From: Streptomyces sp. 15-116A
GTDB taxonomy: Bacteria > Actinomycetota > Actinomycetes > Streptomycetales > Streptomycetaceae
Length of the DNA: 43,626 nt
Reading direction: 5' to 3'
Assembly: GCF_025290915.1 (NCBI RefSeq)
Contig: NZ_JAOCQE010000024.1
Location: 1-43,626 of the forward strand
Shown piece after piece: positions 30,746 to 39,230 of the stretch. The notes beneath the pieces were generated by a model. The model saw only the letters and a program-made list of their open reading frames with translations. It was not told where the DNA came from and ran no database searches. Every line of letters starts with the position of its first letter. Within the stretch, counting starts at the first letter, position 1. A program made the translations under genes and the position numbers.

Positions 30746-33229
30746 GTGGGCGGACACAAGGAGCAGGACGTGGCCCGGCAGGGGTTCGACGTGGCCGACG
30801 CCGCTCCCCTGTTGCTCGATCCGCAGGGCGTGGTGGCGAGCTGGACCGCCCCGGCCGAGCGGCTGCTGGGGTACCCGGCGTCCGAGGCGGTCGGCCGGAA
30901 GCTGGCCGAGCTGCTGACCGCCGAGGACGCCGAGCGGGTGCCGGAGCTCGTCGAACGGTGCCGGACGCGCGGCGGCTGGACCGGGCCGCTGAGGGTCCGG
31001 CACCGGGACGGGCGGCCCGTCGGCCTCCTGGCGCGGGTCACGCCGACGGTGGGACCGCGGGGCCGTTCATCGCTGCTGGTCCTGCTGTCCTCGCCGGCCC
31101 GCGCCTCCGGGTGGGCCACGAGCCGCACGGTGCTGGAGCAGTTGGTCGCCGGATCGCCGATCGGGATCGCAATCGTGGACACGGACCTCAGGTTCGTGTG
31201 GTGCAACGCCGCGCTGGAGCAGTTCGGCGGCGGAGGCACCGAGCAGCGCCTCGGGCTGCGGTTCGCCGACATCCAGCCGGGTCTGGACGCCGACGCCGTC
31301 GAGGACCGGATGCGGCATGTGCTGGCGACCGGGGAGCCGGTGGTCGGCTACGAGCACGTCGGCCGCATCCGCTCGGCGCCACTGCGCCAGACCGCGCACA
31401 TGATGTCGTTCAACCGCCTCGACGACGAGCGGGGCCGTCCGATGGGCGTGTACTACACGGTCGTCGACATCACCGAGCGGCACCGCGCCCGTCAGCGCCT
31501 CGCGCTGCTCGACCGGGCCGGCGAGCACATCGGCCGCTCCCTGGACATCATGCGCACCGCGCAGGAGCTGGCCGATGTGACGGTGCCGGGGCTCGCGGAC
31601 GTGGTCACGGTGGATCTGCTGGAGACCGTGCTGCGGGGCGCCGAGCTGCCGCCGGGACCGCTCGCGGGGACCGACACCGTGGCGCTGCGCCGCGCGGGTC
31701 AGCAGGCGTCACAGGGGGAGCTGCCGCGGACGGTGGTGGAGATCGGTGACGTGGCGGCCTATCTGGCCGGTTCGCCGCCGGTGCGCTGTCTGACCTCGGG
31801 CCGCTCCTGGCGCCAGGACGAGCTGACGCCGCTCGCCCTCGAATGGGCCGTGGGCACGGGGGGCGACCGGGAGAACACCTTCCTGGAGCTGGGACTGCAG
31901 AGCGTGATGATCGTGCCGATCCGCGCCCGTGGCGTCACGCTGGGAGTGACGACGTTCTTCCGGCGCCACCGCCAGGAGCCCTTCGACCGGGACGACATGC
32001 ATCTGGCCGAGGAACTGGTGGCGCGCGCCGCCCTCTGCGTGGACAACGCCCGCCGCTACACCCGGGAGCGGGACGCCGCGCTGGTCCTGCAGCGCAGCCT
32101 GCTCCCGCGCCGGCTGCCCGAGCAGGACGCCGTGGAGGTGTCCGCCTGCTACCGCCCGGCCGACGAGCTGACCGGCCTGGGCGGCGACTGGTACGACCTG
32201 ATCCCGCTGTCCGGGGCGCGGGTCGCGCTGGTCGTCGGGGAGGTCCCCGGGCACGGCATCGACGCCGCCGCGGCGATGGGCAGGCTGCGGACGGCGGTGC
32301 GGACGCTGGCCGCGCTGGATCTGCCGCCCGAGGAGGTGCTGGCGCACCTGGACGACCTGGTGGCCCGCTCGGCGCGGGACGAGGACCCCGGGGCGGAGGC
32401 CGTCGGCCCCTACGGCCAGGACGTGGGGTCCGGCTGTGTGTACGTCGTCTACGACCCGGTGGAGGGCCGGTGCACGATGGCCGCCGCGGGACATCCCGCG
32501 CCCGCCGTGGTGACGCCCGGCGGCACGGTCACCTTCGTCGAACTGCCGCAGGGGCCGGCGCTCGGGGTGGGCGGGCCGCCGTTCGAGTCGGTGGAGCTGA
32601 CCCTGGACGAGGGCAGCACGCTCGCGCTGCACACCGACGGGCTGCTGGCCCACGAGGGCCGTGGCGAGGGCGAGGACGGGGGTACGACCCGGACCGCCGG
32701 CACCGGACCGGAGCGGCTGCGCGCGGCGCTCGCGGAGCGCGCGACCACGCTCGACCGGCAGTGCCGGGCCGTCGTGGACGCGCTGGCTCCCGCCCGTCCC
32801 TACGACGACGTGGCGCTCCTGATGGCCCGCACCCGGCGGCTGGCGCCCGGTCAGGTGGCCGTCTGGGACCTGCCCGCGGACCCGGCGGTCGTGGCCGAGG
32901 CCCGCAGGACAACCACCCGGCAGCTGACCGAGTGGGGGCTGGAGGACCTGGTCTTCACCACGGAGCTGGTGGTGAGCGAGCTGGTCACCAACGCCATCCG
33001 GTACGCCGGCGGCCCGGTCCGGCTGCGGCTGATCCGCGAACGGGCCCTGGTGTGCGAGGTCTTCGACGGCGGCGCCACCGCGCCCCATCTGCGCCATCCG
33101 CGCGCCATGGACGAGGGCGGCCGGGGGCTGCTGCTGGTGTCCCAGCTGGCCCAGCGGTGGGGCACCCGCTTCGTCGCCGACGGGAAGATCATCTGGGCCG
33201 AGCAGTCCCTGACCGGACCGGCCGAGTGA
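30746..33229 (+). CDS. PAS-PAS-GAF-SpoIIE phosphatase with RsbW-like kinase domain
   Basis: An 827-residue multidomain regulator: PAS (about 15-115), second PAS (125-245, ending VDITERHRA), GAF (265-437), SpoIIE/PP2C phosphatase (465-695; GGDWYD with D481, HTDGL with D631, DD687-688) and an RsbW-like ATPase (705-820; VSELVTNAIRYA, DEGGRGLLLV). Combining phosphatase and anti-sigma-kinase domains suggests it phosphorylates and dephosphorylates an anti-sigma antagonist to control a sigma factor. The usual GDVxGHG metal Asp is Glu here (GEVPGHG, E499). Starts at 30710 (GTG), 30746 (GTG, GAGAGG) and 30770 (GTG, AAGGAG) are all possible. The second phosphatase follows after 19 bp. Confidence 0.88.
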   Translation: MGGHKEQDVARQGFDVADAAPLLLDPQGVVASWTAPAERLLGYPASEAVGRKLAELLTAEDAERVPELVERCRTRGGWTGPLRVRHRDGRPVGLLARVTPTVGPRGRSSLLVLLSSPARASGWATSRTVLEQLVAGSPIGIAIVDTDLRFVWCNAALEQFGGGGTEQRLGLRFADIQPGLDADAVEDRMRHVLATGEPVVGYEHVGRIRSAPLRQTAHMMSFNRLDDERGRPMGVYYTVVDITERHRARQRLALLDRAGEHIGRSLDIMRTAQELADVTVPGLADVVTVDLLETVLRGAELPPGPLAGTDTVALRRAGQQASQGELPRTVVEIGDVAAYLAGSPPVRCLTSGRSWRQDELTPLALEWAVGTGGDRENTFLELGLQSVMIVPIRARGVTLGVTTFFRRHRQEPFDRDDMHLAEELVARAALCVDNARRYTRERDAALVLQRSLLPRRLPEQDAVEVSACYRPADELTGLGGDWYDLIPLSGARVALVVGEVPGHGIDAAAAMGRLRTAVRTLAALDLPPEEVLAHLDDLVARSARDEDPGAEAVGPYGQDVGSGCVYVVYDPVEGRCTMAAAGHPAPAVVTPGGTVTFVELPQGPALGVGGPPFESVELTLDEGSTLALHTDGLLAHEGRGEGEDGGTTRTAGTGPERLRAALAERATTLDRQCRAVVDALAPARPYDDVALLMARTRRLAPGQVAVWDLPADPAVVAEARRTTTRQLTEWGLEDLVFTTELVVSELVTNAIRYAGGPVRLRLIRERALVCEVFDGGATAPHLRHPRAMDEGGRGLLLVSQLAQRWGTRFVADGKIIWAEQSLTGPAE

Positions 33230-33248
33230 GCGAGGGGTGACGGTGGCC

Positions 33249-34478
33249 ATGAGCGAGCCGGTGATCGACTACGAGGCGGTGTACCAGTCGCTGCCCGGCA
33301 TGGTGGCGCTGCTCACCCCCGAGCTGGTGTACGCCGACGTCAACGCGGCGTACGAGCGCGGCAGCGGGCACTCCTCCGCGGACCTGGTGGGCCGCTTCGT
33401 GTTCGACGTCTTCCCGGACAATCCGAACGACCCGGAGGTCACCGGCGCGCGTTCCCTGCGCACCTCGCTGCTGCGCGTGCTGGCCACCGGCGAACGCGAT
33501 TCGATGCCGCTGCAGCGCTACGACGTGGAGGACCCGCACGAGCCCGGCGTGTGGCGGGAACGCTACTGGAGCACGGTGAACACCCCGCTGCTCGACACCG
33601 AGGGCAAGGTCGTGCTCATCGTGCACCGGGTCGAGGAGGTCACCGAGCTGATACGGGCCCGCGGCACCCCGGAACCGGGCCGTACCGAGGTCATGGAGGC
33701 CGACCTGTACACACGGGCCCGGGAGCTGCAGGAACTCAACGACCGGCTGCGCCGGGCCCACGCCGAGGAGCGGGAGGTGGCGCTGTCGCTCCAGGAGGCG
33801 ATGCTGCCCGCCCGCCGGCAGGTCCGGCACCAGGGCACCGCTGTCCGCTACCGGCCCGCGGCGGGCTCCCTCAACGTCTGCGGCGACTGGTACGACATGG
33901 TCGACCTGGTGGACGGACACCGGATCGGCGTGTCCGTGGGCGATGTGGTCGGGCACGGCCTGGAGGCGGCCGGTGTCATGGGCCAGCTGCGCAGCGCGCT
34001 CAGCGCCGCCTCACGCGTCGCCGCGGGACCTTCGGAGGCGCTGAACGTCGTCGGGCGGTACGCCCACGTCGTGGACGGCGCGGAGTCGGCGACCGTGGTC
34101 ACCACGTTCATCGACTTCGACGCGCACACCATCCGCTACAGCAGCGCCGGTCATCCCCCGCCCGTGCTGGTGCATCCCGACGGCCGGGTGGAGTTCCTCG
34201 ACCGGGCGACCGACCCGCCGCTCGACGCCCGCCCCGACCCCCGGCCACGGCCCGAGGCGGCGACGACGTTCACTCCCGGGGCGACCCTCGTGCTCTACAC
34301 CGACGGTCTGATCGAACGGCGCCGGGAGGACATCGACGTCGGGCTGCGGCGGCTCGCCGAGGCGGTGTGCCGGCACCGGACGCGGGATCCTGAGCCGCTC
34401 GCGGACATCGTCCTCCAGGAGCTGCTGCCGCCGGGCGGCGCCACGGACGACACGGCCCTGGTCGTCGTGCGGCTGTGA
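33249..34478 (+). CDS. PAS domain SpoIIE-family protein phosphatase
   Basis: A 409-residue protein. A PAS sensor covers about 8-130 (SLPGMVALLTPELVYADVNA). A helical, probably coiled-coil linker (150-185, RARELQELNDRLRRAHAEER) leads to the SpoIIE/PP2C domain (195-409). All metal-site aspartates are present: D213 in CGDWYD, D232 in GDVVGHG, D352 in YTDGL, and D400/D401 in GATDDTAL. There is no kinase domain. It probably dephosphorylates an anti-sigma-factor antagonist, partnering or opposing the bigger protein encoded just upstream. In-frame GTG starts at 33237 and 33243 (GAGGGG at 5 bp) are alternatives. Confidence 0.88.
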   Translation: MSEPVIDYEAVYQSLPGMVALLTPELVYADVNAAYERGSGHSSADLVGRFVFDVFPDNPNDPEVTGARSLRTSLLRVLATGERDSMPLQRYDVEDPHEPGVWRERYWSTVNTPLLDTEGKVVLIVHRVEEVTELIRARGTPEPGRTEVMEADLYTRARELQELNDRLRRAHAEEREVALSLQEAMLPARRQVRHQGTAVRYRPAAGSLNVCGDWYDMVDLVDGHRIGVSVGDVVGHGLEAAGVMGQLRSALSAASRVAAGPSEALNVVGRYAHVVDGAESATVVTTFIDFDAHTIRYSSAGHPPPVLVHPDGRVEFLDRATDPPLDARPDPRPRPEAATTFTPGATLVLYTDGLIERRREDIDVGLRRLAEAVCRHRTRDPEPLADIVLQELLPPGGATDDTALVVVRL

Positions 34479-34512
34479 GGGTACGGCTGTGACGGCCGGC
34501 GGCGTGCCCGGC

Positions 34513-34962
34513 TCAGGCGCGTGAGGCATCCAGGCGGGCCACGTGGTCGACGTTGAGCCGGTCGTCGGCGTCGTCGCTGGGCGCGCCGGCGAACCAGGCG
34601 TCGAGGATCTCCTTCAGCAGCGGCTCGGAGGTCAGCCGCAGGCTCAGCGCCAGCACGTTGGCGTCGTTCCAGCGGCGCGCTCCGTCCGCCGTGTAGGCGT
34701 CGGTGCACAGGGCGGCCCGCACGCCGGGCACCTTGTTCGCGGCGATGGAGGCCCCCGTGCCGGTCCAGCAGCACACCACCGCCTGGTCCGCGGTGCCGTC
34801 GGCGACCTCGCGGACGGCGGCCTCGGTGCAGGCGGCCCACTGGGTGTCGTCCCCGGGGCTCAGCGCGCCGTGCGGACGCACCTCGTGACCCCGCTCGCGC
34901 AGCTCGGCGAGGAGCGCCCGGGCCACGGGTTCGTCCATGTCGGAGGAGACGGAGATCCTCAT
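34513..34962 (-). CDS. RpiB/LacA/LacB-family sugar-phosphate isomerase, divergent
   Basis: A 149-residue Rossmann-like protein of the ribose-5-phosphate isomerase B family. The core CWTGTGASIAANKVPGVRAAL holds the catalytic Cys (C65) and the anion hole, and NDANVLALSLR matches the conserved C-terminal part. Two active-site residues differ: the His that opens the ribose ring (RQHND in E. coli) is Trp (RRWND, W98), and the N-terminal DH is SDM. This suggests an open-chain substrate such as a tetrulose phosphate, as for EryI/DerI enzymes, or lost activity. It is convergent with the phosphatase gene and divergent from plsC. Confidence 0.85.
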   Translation of the reverse strand: MRISVSSDMDEPVARALLAELRERGHEVRPHGALSPGDDTQWAACTEAAVREVADGTADQAVVCCWTGTGASIAANKVPGVRAALCTDAYTADGARRWNDANVLALSLRLTSEPLLKEILDAWFAGAPSDDADDRLNVDHVARLDASRA

Positions 34963-35018
34963 GGTCCGGAGCCTACTCGGCGCCCGCGCCGCCCGCACAC
35001 GTCCCTCCGTCCCATCCG

Positions 35019-35048
35019 CTGACGGGCGTTCAGACCCGGACGTAGACT
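35019..35048 (+). promoter_or_regulatory. Promoter of the PlsC-like acyltransferase gene
   Basis: CTGACG (35019-35024) and TAGACT (35043-35048) are spaced by 18 bp, a good vegetative-type promoter about 80 bp before the start codon. Confidence 0.55.
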
Positions 35049-35124
35049 GGCACCCCTACGACGTGCCGGTTGACCTGCTGGAACGCGGTGGACGCGGTGT
35101 CCGCCAGAGTCGAGGAGCGTGCCC

Positions 35125-35856
35125 TTGTTCTACTACCTGCTCAAATACGTGCTGCTGGGCCCGCTGCTGAGACTGGTCTTCCGGCCGCGAATAGAGGGCC
35201 TCGAGCACGTTCCGTCGAGCGGAGCGGCCATCGTCGCGGGCAACCATCTGTCGTTCTCGGACCACTTCCTGATGCCCGCGGTGCTCAAACGGCGCATCAC
35301 CTTCCTGGCCAAGGCCGAGTACTTCACCGGCCCCGGCATCAAGGGCCGGCTGACCGCGTTCTTCTTCCACAGCGCGGGCCAGATCCCGGTGGACCGCTCC
35401 GGCAAGGAGGCGGGTCAGGCGGCGATCCGCGAGGGCCTCGGCGTACTGAGCAAGGGCGAACTCCTCGGCATCTACCCGGAGGGCACCCGGTCGCACGACG
35501 GCCGCCTGTACAAGGGCAAGGTGGGCGTCGCGGTGATGGCGCTCAAGGCCGGCGTCCCGGTGATCCCCTGCGCGATGATCGGCACGTTCGAGGCCCAGCC
35601 GCCCGGGAAGGTCGTCCCCCGCATCCACCCGGTGCGGATCCGCTTCGGCGAGCCCCTCGACTTCTCGCGCTACGCCGGCATGGAGAACGAGAAGGCGGTG
35701 CTGCGCGCCGTCACCGACGAGATCATGTACGCGATTCTCGCCCTGTCCGGCCAGGAGTACGTCGACAAGTACGCGGCGGTCGCCAAGGCCGAGGAGACCG
35801 GGCGGAAGGGCACGGCCGAGGAGAAGCGGCGGTTCCGCCGGGCACCCCAGGGCTGA
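35125..35856 (+). CDS. plsC: 1-acyl-sn-glycerol-3-phosphate acyltransferase (PlsC-like)
   Basis: This membrane-associated enzyme acylates lysophosphatidic acid to phosphatidic acid in phospholipid synthesis. It has 243 residues from TTG 35125, 7 bp after GAGGAG. The upstream GTG at 35119 is too close to that site, and I recall homologues starting MFYY. The acyltransferase motifs are the H-x4-D box NHLSFSD (H41, D46), the glycerophosphate-binding YPEGTRS (117-123) and VPVIPCAMIG. An N-terminal hydrophobic helix anchors it. The Lys/Glu-rich tail is disordered. Streptomyces have several such paralogues, so precise acceptor is uncertain. Confidence 0.92.
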   Translation: MFYYLLKYVLLGPLLRLVFRPRIEGLEHVPSSGAAIVAGNHLSFSDHFLMPAVLKRRITFLAKAEYFTGPGIKGRLTAFFFHSAGQIPVDRSGKEAGQAAIREGLGVLSKGELLGIYPEGTRSHDGRLYKGKVGVAVMALKAGVPVIPCAMIGTFEAQPPGKVVPRIHPVRIRFGEPLDFSRYAGMENEKAVLRAVTDEIMYAILALSGQEYVDKYAAVAKAEETGRKGTAEEKRRFRRAPQG

Positions 35857-35870
35857 GGGCGGACAGAGGC

Positions 35871-35905
35871 GAGGGGCGGCCGGGGATGTCTCCCGGCCGC
35901 CCCTC
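35871..35905. terminator. Bidirectional terminator between plsC and the TAP hydrolase gene
   Basis: A perfect 14-bp stem GAGGGGCGGCCGGG/CCCGGCCGCCCCTC (35871-35884 with 35892-35905) has a 7-nt loop GATGTCT. It sits between two convergent genes and is the strongest hairpin in the window. Confidence 0.85.
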
Positions 35906-35927
35906 CCTCATGCGGTGCGCGGGGCCG

Positions 35928-37535
35928 CTACGGCTTGGGCGTGGCGTGCGGCGCGCACGTCACGTCGGAGCGGTCCAGCTCGCCGCTGAGCAGATAGGCG
36001 TCCACCCGCTCGTTGACGCACGGGTTGACCAGCCCGGTGACGCCGTGCGAACCGGCGTCCTTCTCGGTGATGAGCCGGGAGCCCTTGAGCCGCTCGTGCA
36101 GTTCGACGGCACCCTCGTACGGGGTGGCCGCGTCCCGCTCGGCCTGGACGATCAGCACCGGCGGCAGGCCCTTGCCGGTCTTCACGTTCAGCGGGGTCTG
36201 CTGCTTGACCGGCCAGGTGGCGCACGGCAGGTTCATCCACGCGTTGGCCCACGTCATGAACGGGTGGTCCTTGTGCAGCCGCGTGTTGTCGCGGTCCCAC
36301 GTCTTCCAGCTGGTGGGCCACTTGGCGTCGGCGCACTCCACGGCCGTGTAGACCGCGTTGCCGTTCTCCGCGGCGGCGTTGCCCGCGGTGTCGGACAGGT
36401 CGGGGGCGGCGGCGTCGACGAGCGCCTGGGTGTCGCCGGCGACGTACTTGCTGAAGACGGTCGCCACCGGGACCCACGCGGAGTCGTAGTAGGGGGCGCT
36501 CTGGAAGAAGGAGATGAGCTCGGCCGGGCCGACGACCCCGCCGATCGGCTCCTCCGCGGCGGTGGCGCGCAGCTTCAGCCACTGGGCCTGGACGGCGTCG
36601 CGGGTGGTGCCGAGGTGGAAGACGGCGTCGTTCTTCGCCACCCAGTCCTGCCAGTCCTTCCAGCGGGTCTCGAAGGCGACGTCCTGGTCCAGGTTGGCCT
36701 GGTACCAGATCTTCTCGCGCGAGGGGTTGACCACGCTGTCGACGACCATACGGCGGACATGGCCGGGGAAGAGGGTGGCGTAGACGGCGCCCAGGTAGGT
36801 GCCGTAGGAGACGCCGAGGAAGTTGAGCTGCTTCTCGCCGAGGGCGGCGCGGATGACGTCGAGGTCGCGCGCGGTGTTCGGCGTGGTCATGTGGGGCAGC
36901 ATCTCGCCGCTGCGCTCGTAGCAGCCCTCGGCGTACTCGCGGGCCAGCTTGCGCTGGGCGAGCTTGTCGGCCTCGGAGCCCGGCACCGGGTCCATCTTGG
37001 GCGCCTTGACGAACTCCTGCGGGTCCACGCAGGAGATGGGCGCGGACTTGCCGACGCCGCGCGGGTCGAAGCCCACGAAGTCGTAGGCCTTGGCGGTCTT
37101 CGCCCAGACCGGGTTCTTGCCGGTGACGCGGGCCGGGAAGCGCAGTCCGGAGCCGCCGGGGCCGCCCGGGTTGTACAGCAGGGCGCCCTGCCGTTCGCTC
37201 TTGGTGCCGGTGTTGCCGATCCGGTCGACGGCGAGCTTGATCTGCTTGCCGTAGGGCTTGGCGTAGTCGAGCGGCACGGAGACCCAGCCGCACTGGATGG
37301 GCTTGGCCAGGTTCCAGTCGGCGGGGCAGTCCTGCCAGTCGATACCGGTCTTCGCGGCCCGGGCGGCGGCGATGGCGACGCCCCGGGCCTCACGGTCCTT
37401 GCCGCGGTGGGTGGTCGTGTCCGCCGTGGCGCTCGCCGTGGGCGCCGCGACGGCGCCGGATATGAGTGTCGCGGTGACGAGCACTCCGGCCGAGCCGAGC
37501 GCCACCGCCCGCCTCTTCGGTCTGCTGTCCCTCAA
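35928..37535 (-). CDS. Secreted alpha/beta hydrolase, tripeptidyl aminopeptidase (TAP/SlpD-like)
   Basis: A 535-residue exported protein. A Sec signal peptide (basic RPKRRA, hydrophobic core, cleavage near ASA at 36) is followed by a serine-peptidase alpha/beta hydrolase domain. The oxyanion loop is NPGGPGGSG (122-130), nucleophile S243 in GVSYGTYLG, Asp D468 in QAERDAATP and His H497 in AGSHGV; the TAP C-terminal domain covers about 400-520. Such enzymes release tripeptides or single residues from peptide N-termini outside the cell. It starts with TTG 37535 preceded by GGGGAGG at 6 bp; an ATG nearby is out of frame. Confidence 0.92.
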   Translation of the reverse strand: MRDSRPKRRAVALGSAGVLVTATLISGAVAAPTASATADTTTHRGKDREARGVAIAAARAAKTGIDWQDCPADWNLAKPIQCGWVSVPLDYAKPYGKQIKLAVDRIGNTGTKSERQGALLYNPGGPGGSGLRFPARVTGKNPVWAKTAKAYDFVGFDPRGVGKSAPISCVDPQEFVKAPKMDPVPGSEADKLAQRKLAREYAEGCYERSGEMLPHMTTPNTARDLDVIRAALGEKQLNFLGVSYGTYLGAVYATLFPGHVRRMVVDSVVNPSREKIWYQANLDQDVAFETRWKDWQDWVAKNDAVFHLGTTRDAVQAQWLKLRATAAEEPIGGVVGPAELISFFQSAPYYDSAWVPVATVFSKYVAGDTQALVDAAAPDLSDTAGNAAAENGNAVYTAVECADAKWPTSWKTWDRDNTRLHKDHPFMTWANAWMNLPCATWPVKQQTPLNVKTGKGLPPVLIVQAERDAATPYEGAVELHERLKGSRLITEKDAGSHGVTGLVNPCVNERVDAYLLSGELDRSDVTCAPHATPKP

Positions 37536-37654
37536 GTGGGGCCTCCCCGTTCATCGTTGCGATGGGTACGGGGGATCCTTGCTGCTGCGAGGTGTCCGGC
37601 GACAGGGGCGGCCGCGCTTCTTTGCCAATCCGATAACCGGTGAAAGAGGTTCTG

Positions 37655-38425
37655 TTAACCGGACGCCGGGGTGAGGGACGCCAGCGCAGCGTCCAGCAGG
37701 CGCCGCAGCCGCAGTGCGTCCGGGGCGACGGCGCCGACCAGGACCGCCGGCCCGGCGAGCGGCAGGACGACGGCACCCTCGCCCACGACCCGTGCGGCCA
37801 CCGGAGCGTCCGCGAACTCCGGGCGGGCAACGAGCAGTTGCCCGACCGCCCGGTGTCCGGCGAGCACGGCGGGCCCGTCCCAGCCGCCGGGGGCCCCGGC
37901 CCCGCAGACCAGCTCCTGATCGAGGACGGTACGCCCGGCGATCCGCAGGGTCAGACGACTGGCGAGCCCTCCGGGTTCCTCCCCGGCCCGCCCGAGCACC
38001 TGCTCCTCCCGCAGCACGAGCCTGGCACCGGCGGCCAGGTCCACCTGGGTGGAGACGCGCAGCTCGCTGTCCCGCACGGAGATCAACTGCTCGGGCAGCC
38101 AGTGCAGTTCCGCCCCGTCGGCGACGGTGAGGCGTACGTCGTACCGTGCCTCGCCCTTGCTCTGCCCGGGCAGGGCGAGGGTGGCGGCGGCCGAGCCGAC
38201 GCGCAAGCGCGCGCCCTGTTCCACGTCCGCCCGCACGGTGAAGTGGTCCCCGCCGAGCGGTCCGCTCATGGCGCCGACCAGCATGACGCGGGCCTCGGCA
38301 CCACTCCCCCGGGTCCGCCGCACCGCGAGCGGCCCGTCGCTCTCCAGCACGGGCAGGCTTGTACCGCCCCGTCCGTCGCCGTGGGCGCGGATGCGGGCGG
38401 TGGCGCGGACGCCGGTGGTGTTCAC
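37655..38425 (-). CDS. ureD: Urease accessory protein UreD
   Basis: UreD (UreH) forms the chaperone complex with UreF and UreG that loads nickel and CO2 onto urease. The 256-residue protein has the family's features: DGPLAVRRT near the N-terminus, [40 protein letters not shown], and [11 protein letters not shown]. It is the last gene of the ure operon. Start GTG 38425 overlaps the ureG stop (GTGA); ATG 38434 is the alternative. Confidence 0.93.
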   Translation of the reverse strand: MNTTGVRATARIRAHGDGRGGTSLPVLESDGPLAVRRTRGSGAEARVMLVGAMSGPLGGDHFTVRADVEQGARLRVGSAAATLALPGQSKGEARYDVRLTVADGAELHWLPEQLISVRDSELRVSTQVDLAAGARLVLREEQVLGRAGEEPGGLASRLTLRIAGRTVLDQELVCGAGAPGGWDGPAVLAGHRAVGQLLVARPEFADAPVAARVVGEGAVVLPLAGPAVLVGAVAPDALRLRRLLDAALASLTPASG

Positions 38426-39096
38426 GCGGTCCATTCCGCGACGCGCCCGCGCACCCAGTCGGCGACATCCGCGACGCCCGCCTCGCTGCGCAACGACTGG
38501 AACACCACGGGCAGATGGGCCCGCTGGGCCTTGGCGTCGGCCGCCATCCGCGCGAGGTCGGAGCCGACGTACGGGGCGAGGTCGGTCTTGTTGACGACCA
38601 GCAGATCGGCGGTGGCCACACCGGGCCCGCCCTTGCGCGGGATGTCGTCCCCGCCGGCCACGTCGATCACGAAGATCTGCGCGTCGACGAGCCCCTTGGA
38701 GAAGGTGGCGGTGAGATTGTCCCCGCCGGACTCGACGAGGATCAGATCCAGCGGCCCGACCTCGTCCTCGAGGTCCTCCACCGCTTCGAGGTTGGCGGAG
38801 ATGTCGTCGCGGATGGCGGTGTGGGGGCAGGCCCCCGTCTCGACGGCGGCGATCCGCTCGGGGGGCAGCACGGCTTCCCTGAGCAGGAACTCGGCGTCCT
38901 CGCGCGTGTAGATGTCGTTGGTCACGACGGCGAGCGACAACTCGTCGCGCAGGACCCGGCAAAGAGTGGCGACCGTGGCCGTCTTACCGGACCCCACGGG
39001 CCCACCGAGCCCGATCCGCAGAGCCCGCCGACTGCCGTCGGGGCGACGGGCGTCGGCACTGAGGGCGGTAGCGCTGTGATGGTGGTCAAGGTGCAT
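38422..39096 (-). CDS. ureG: Urease accessory GTPase UreG
   Basis: UreG is the GTPase that powers nickel delivery to urease. The 224-residue protein has the P-loop GGPVGSGKT (31-39), the invariant metal-binding CPH in [25 protein letters not shown] (switch region), and the NKTD guanine motif [12 protein letters not shown]. Its N-terminus [10 protein letters not shown] has four histidines and may store or relay nickel, since no ureE is in the operon. GGAG 6 bp upstream favours ATG 39096 over 39108. Confidence 0.96.
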   Translation of the reverse strand: MHLDHHHSATALSADARRPDGSRRALRIGLGGPVGSGKTATVATLCRVLRDELSLAVVTNDIYTREDAEFLLREAVLPPERIAAVETGACPHTAIRDDISANLEAVEDLEDEVGPLDLILVESGGDNLTATFSKGLVDAQIFVIDVAGGDDIPRKGGPGVATADLLVVNKTDLAPYVGSDLARMAADAKAQRAHLPVVFQSLRSEAGVADVADWVRGRVAEWTA

Positions 39097-39126
39097 ATAC
39101 GGCTCCATGTCGAGATGCTCGTGCTA

Positions 39127-39196
39127 TCAGCCCGTCCGGCGCTTGAGGACGAGGCCGTTCAGGCCGATACGGGGGTCCGGGGGCAGAGCCCCGGGG
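39127..39196. repeat. Streptomyces dispersed repeat inside the ure operon
   Basis: CGTCCGGCGCTTGAGGACG followed by AGGCCGTTCAGGCCGATACG, GGGGTCCGGGGGCAGAGCCC and CGGG is a very frequent Streptomyces intergenic element, as I recall. Here it fills the 134-bp gap between ureF and ureG, an unusual place within an operon. GGCC and GGGCTC-type pairings could fold it. Confidence 0.75.
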
Positions 39197-39230
39197 TCGG
39201 GAACGGGAAGGGGCGGCGGGGGCGAAAAAC

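Noticed and set aside
35070..37643. Long plus-strand frame across plsC and the TAP hydrolase gene
   Set aside because: It overlaps well-supported genes on both strands, has no family motifs and shows shadow-frame composition.
37634..37662. Two TAACCGG direct repeats 22 bp apart upstream of the TAP hydrolase gene
   Set aside because: One copy overlaps the ureD stop and the motif is too short to separate from chance.
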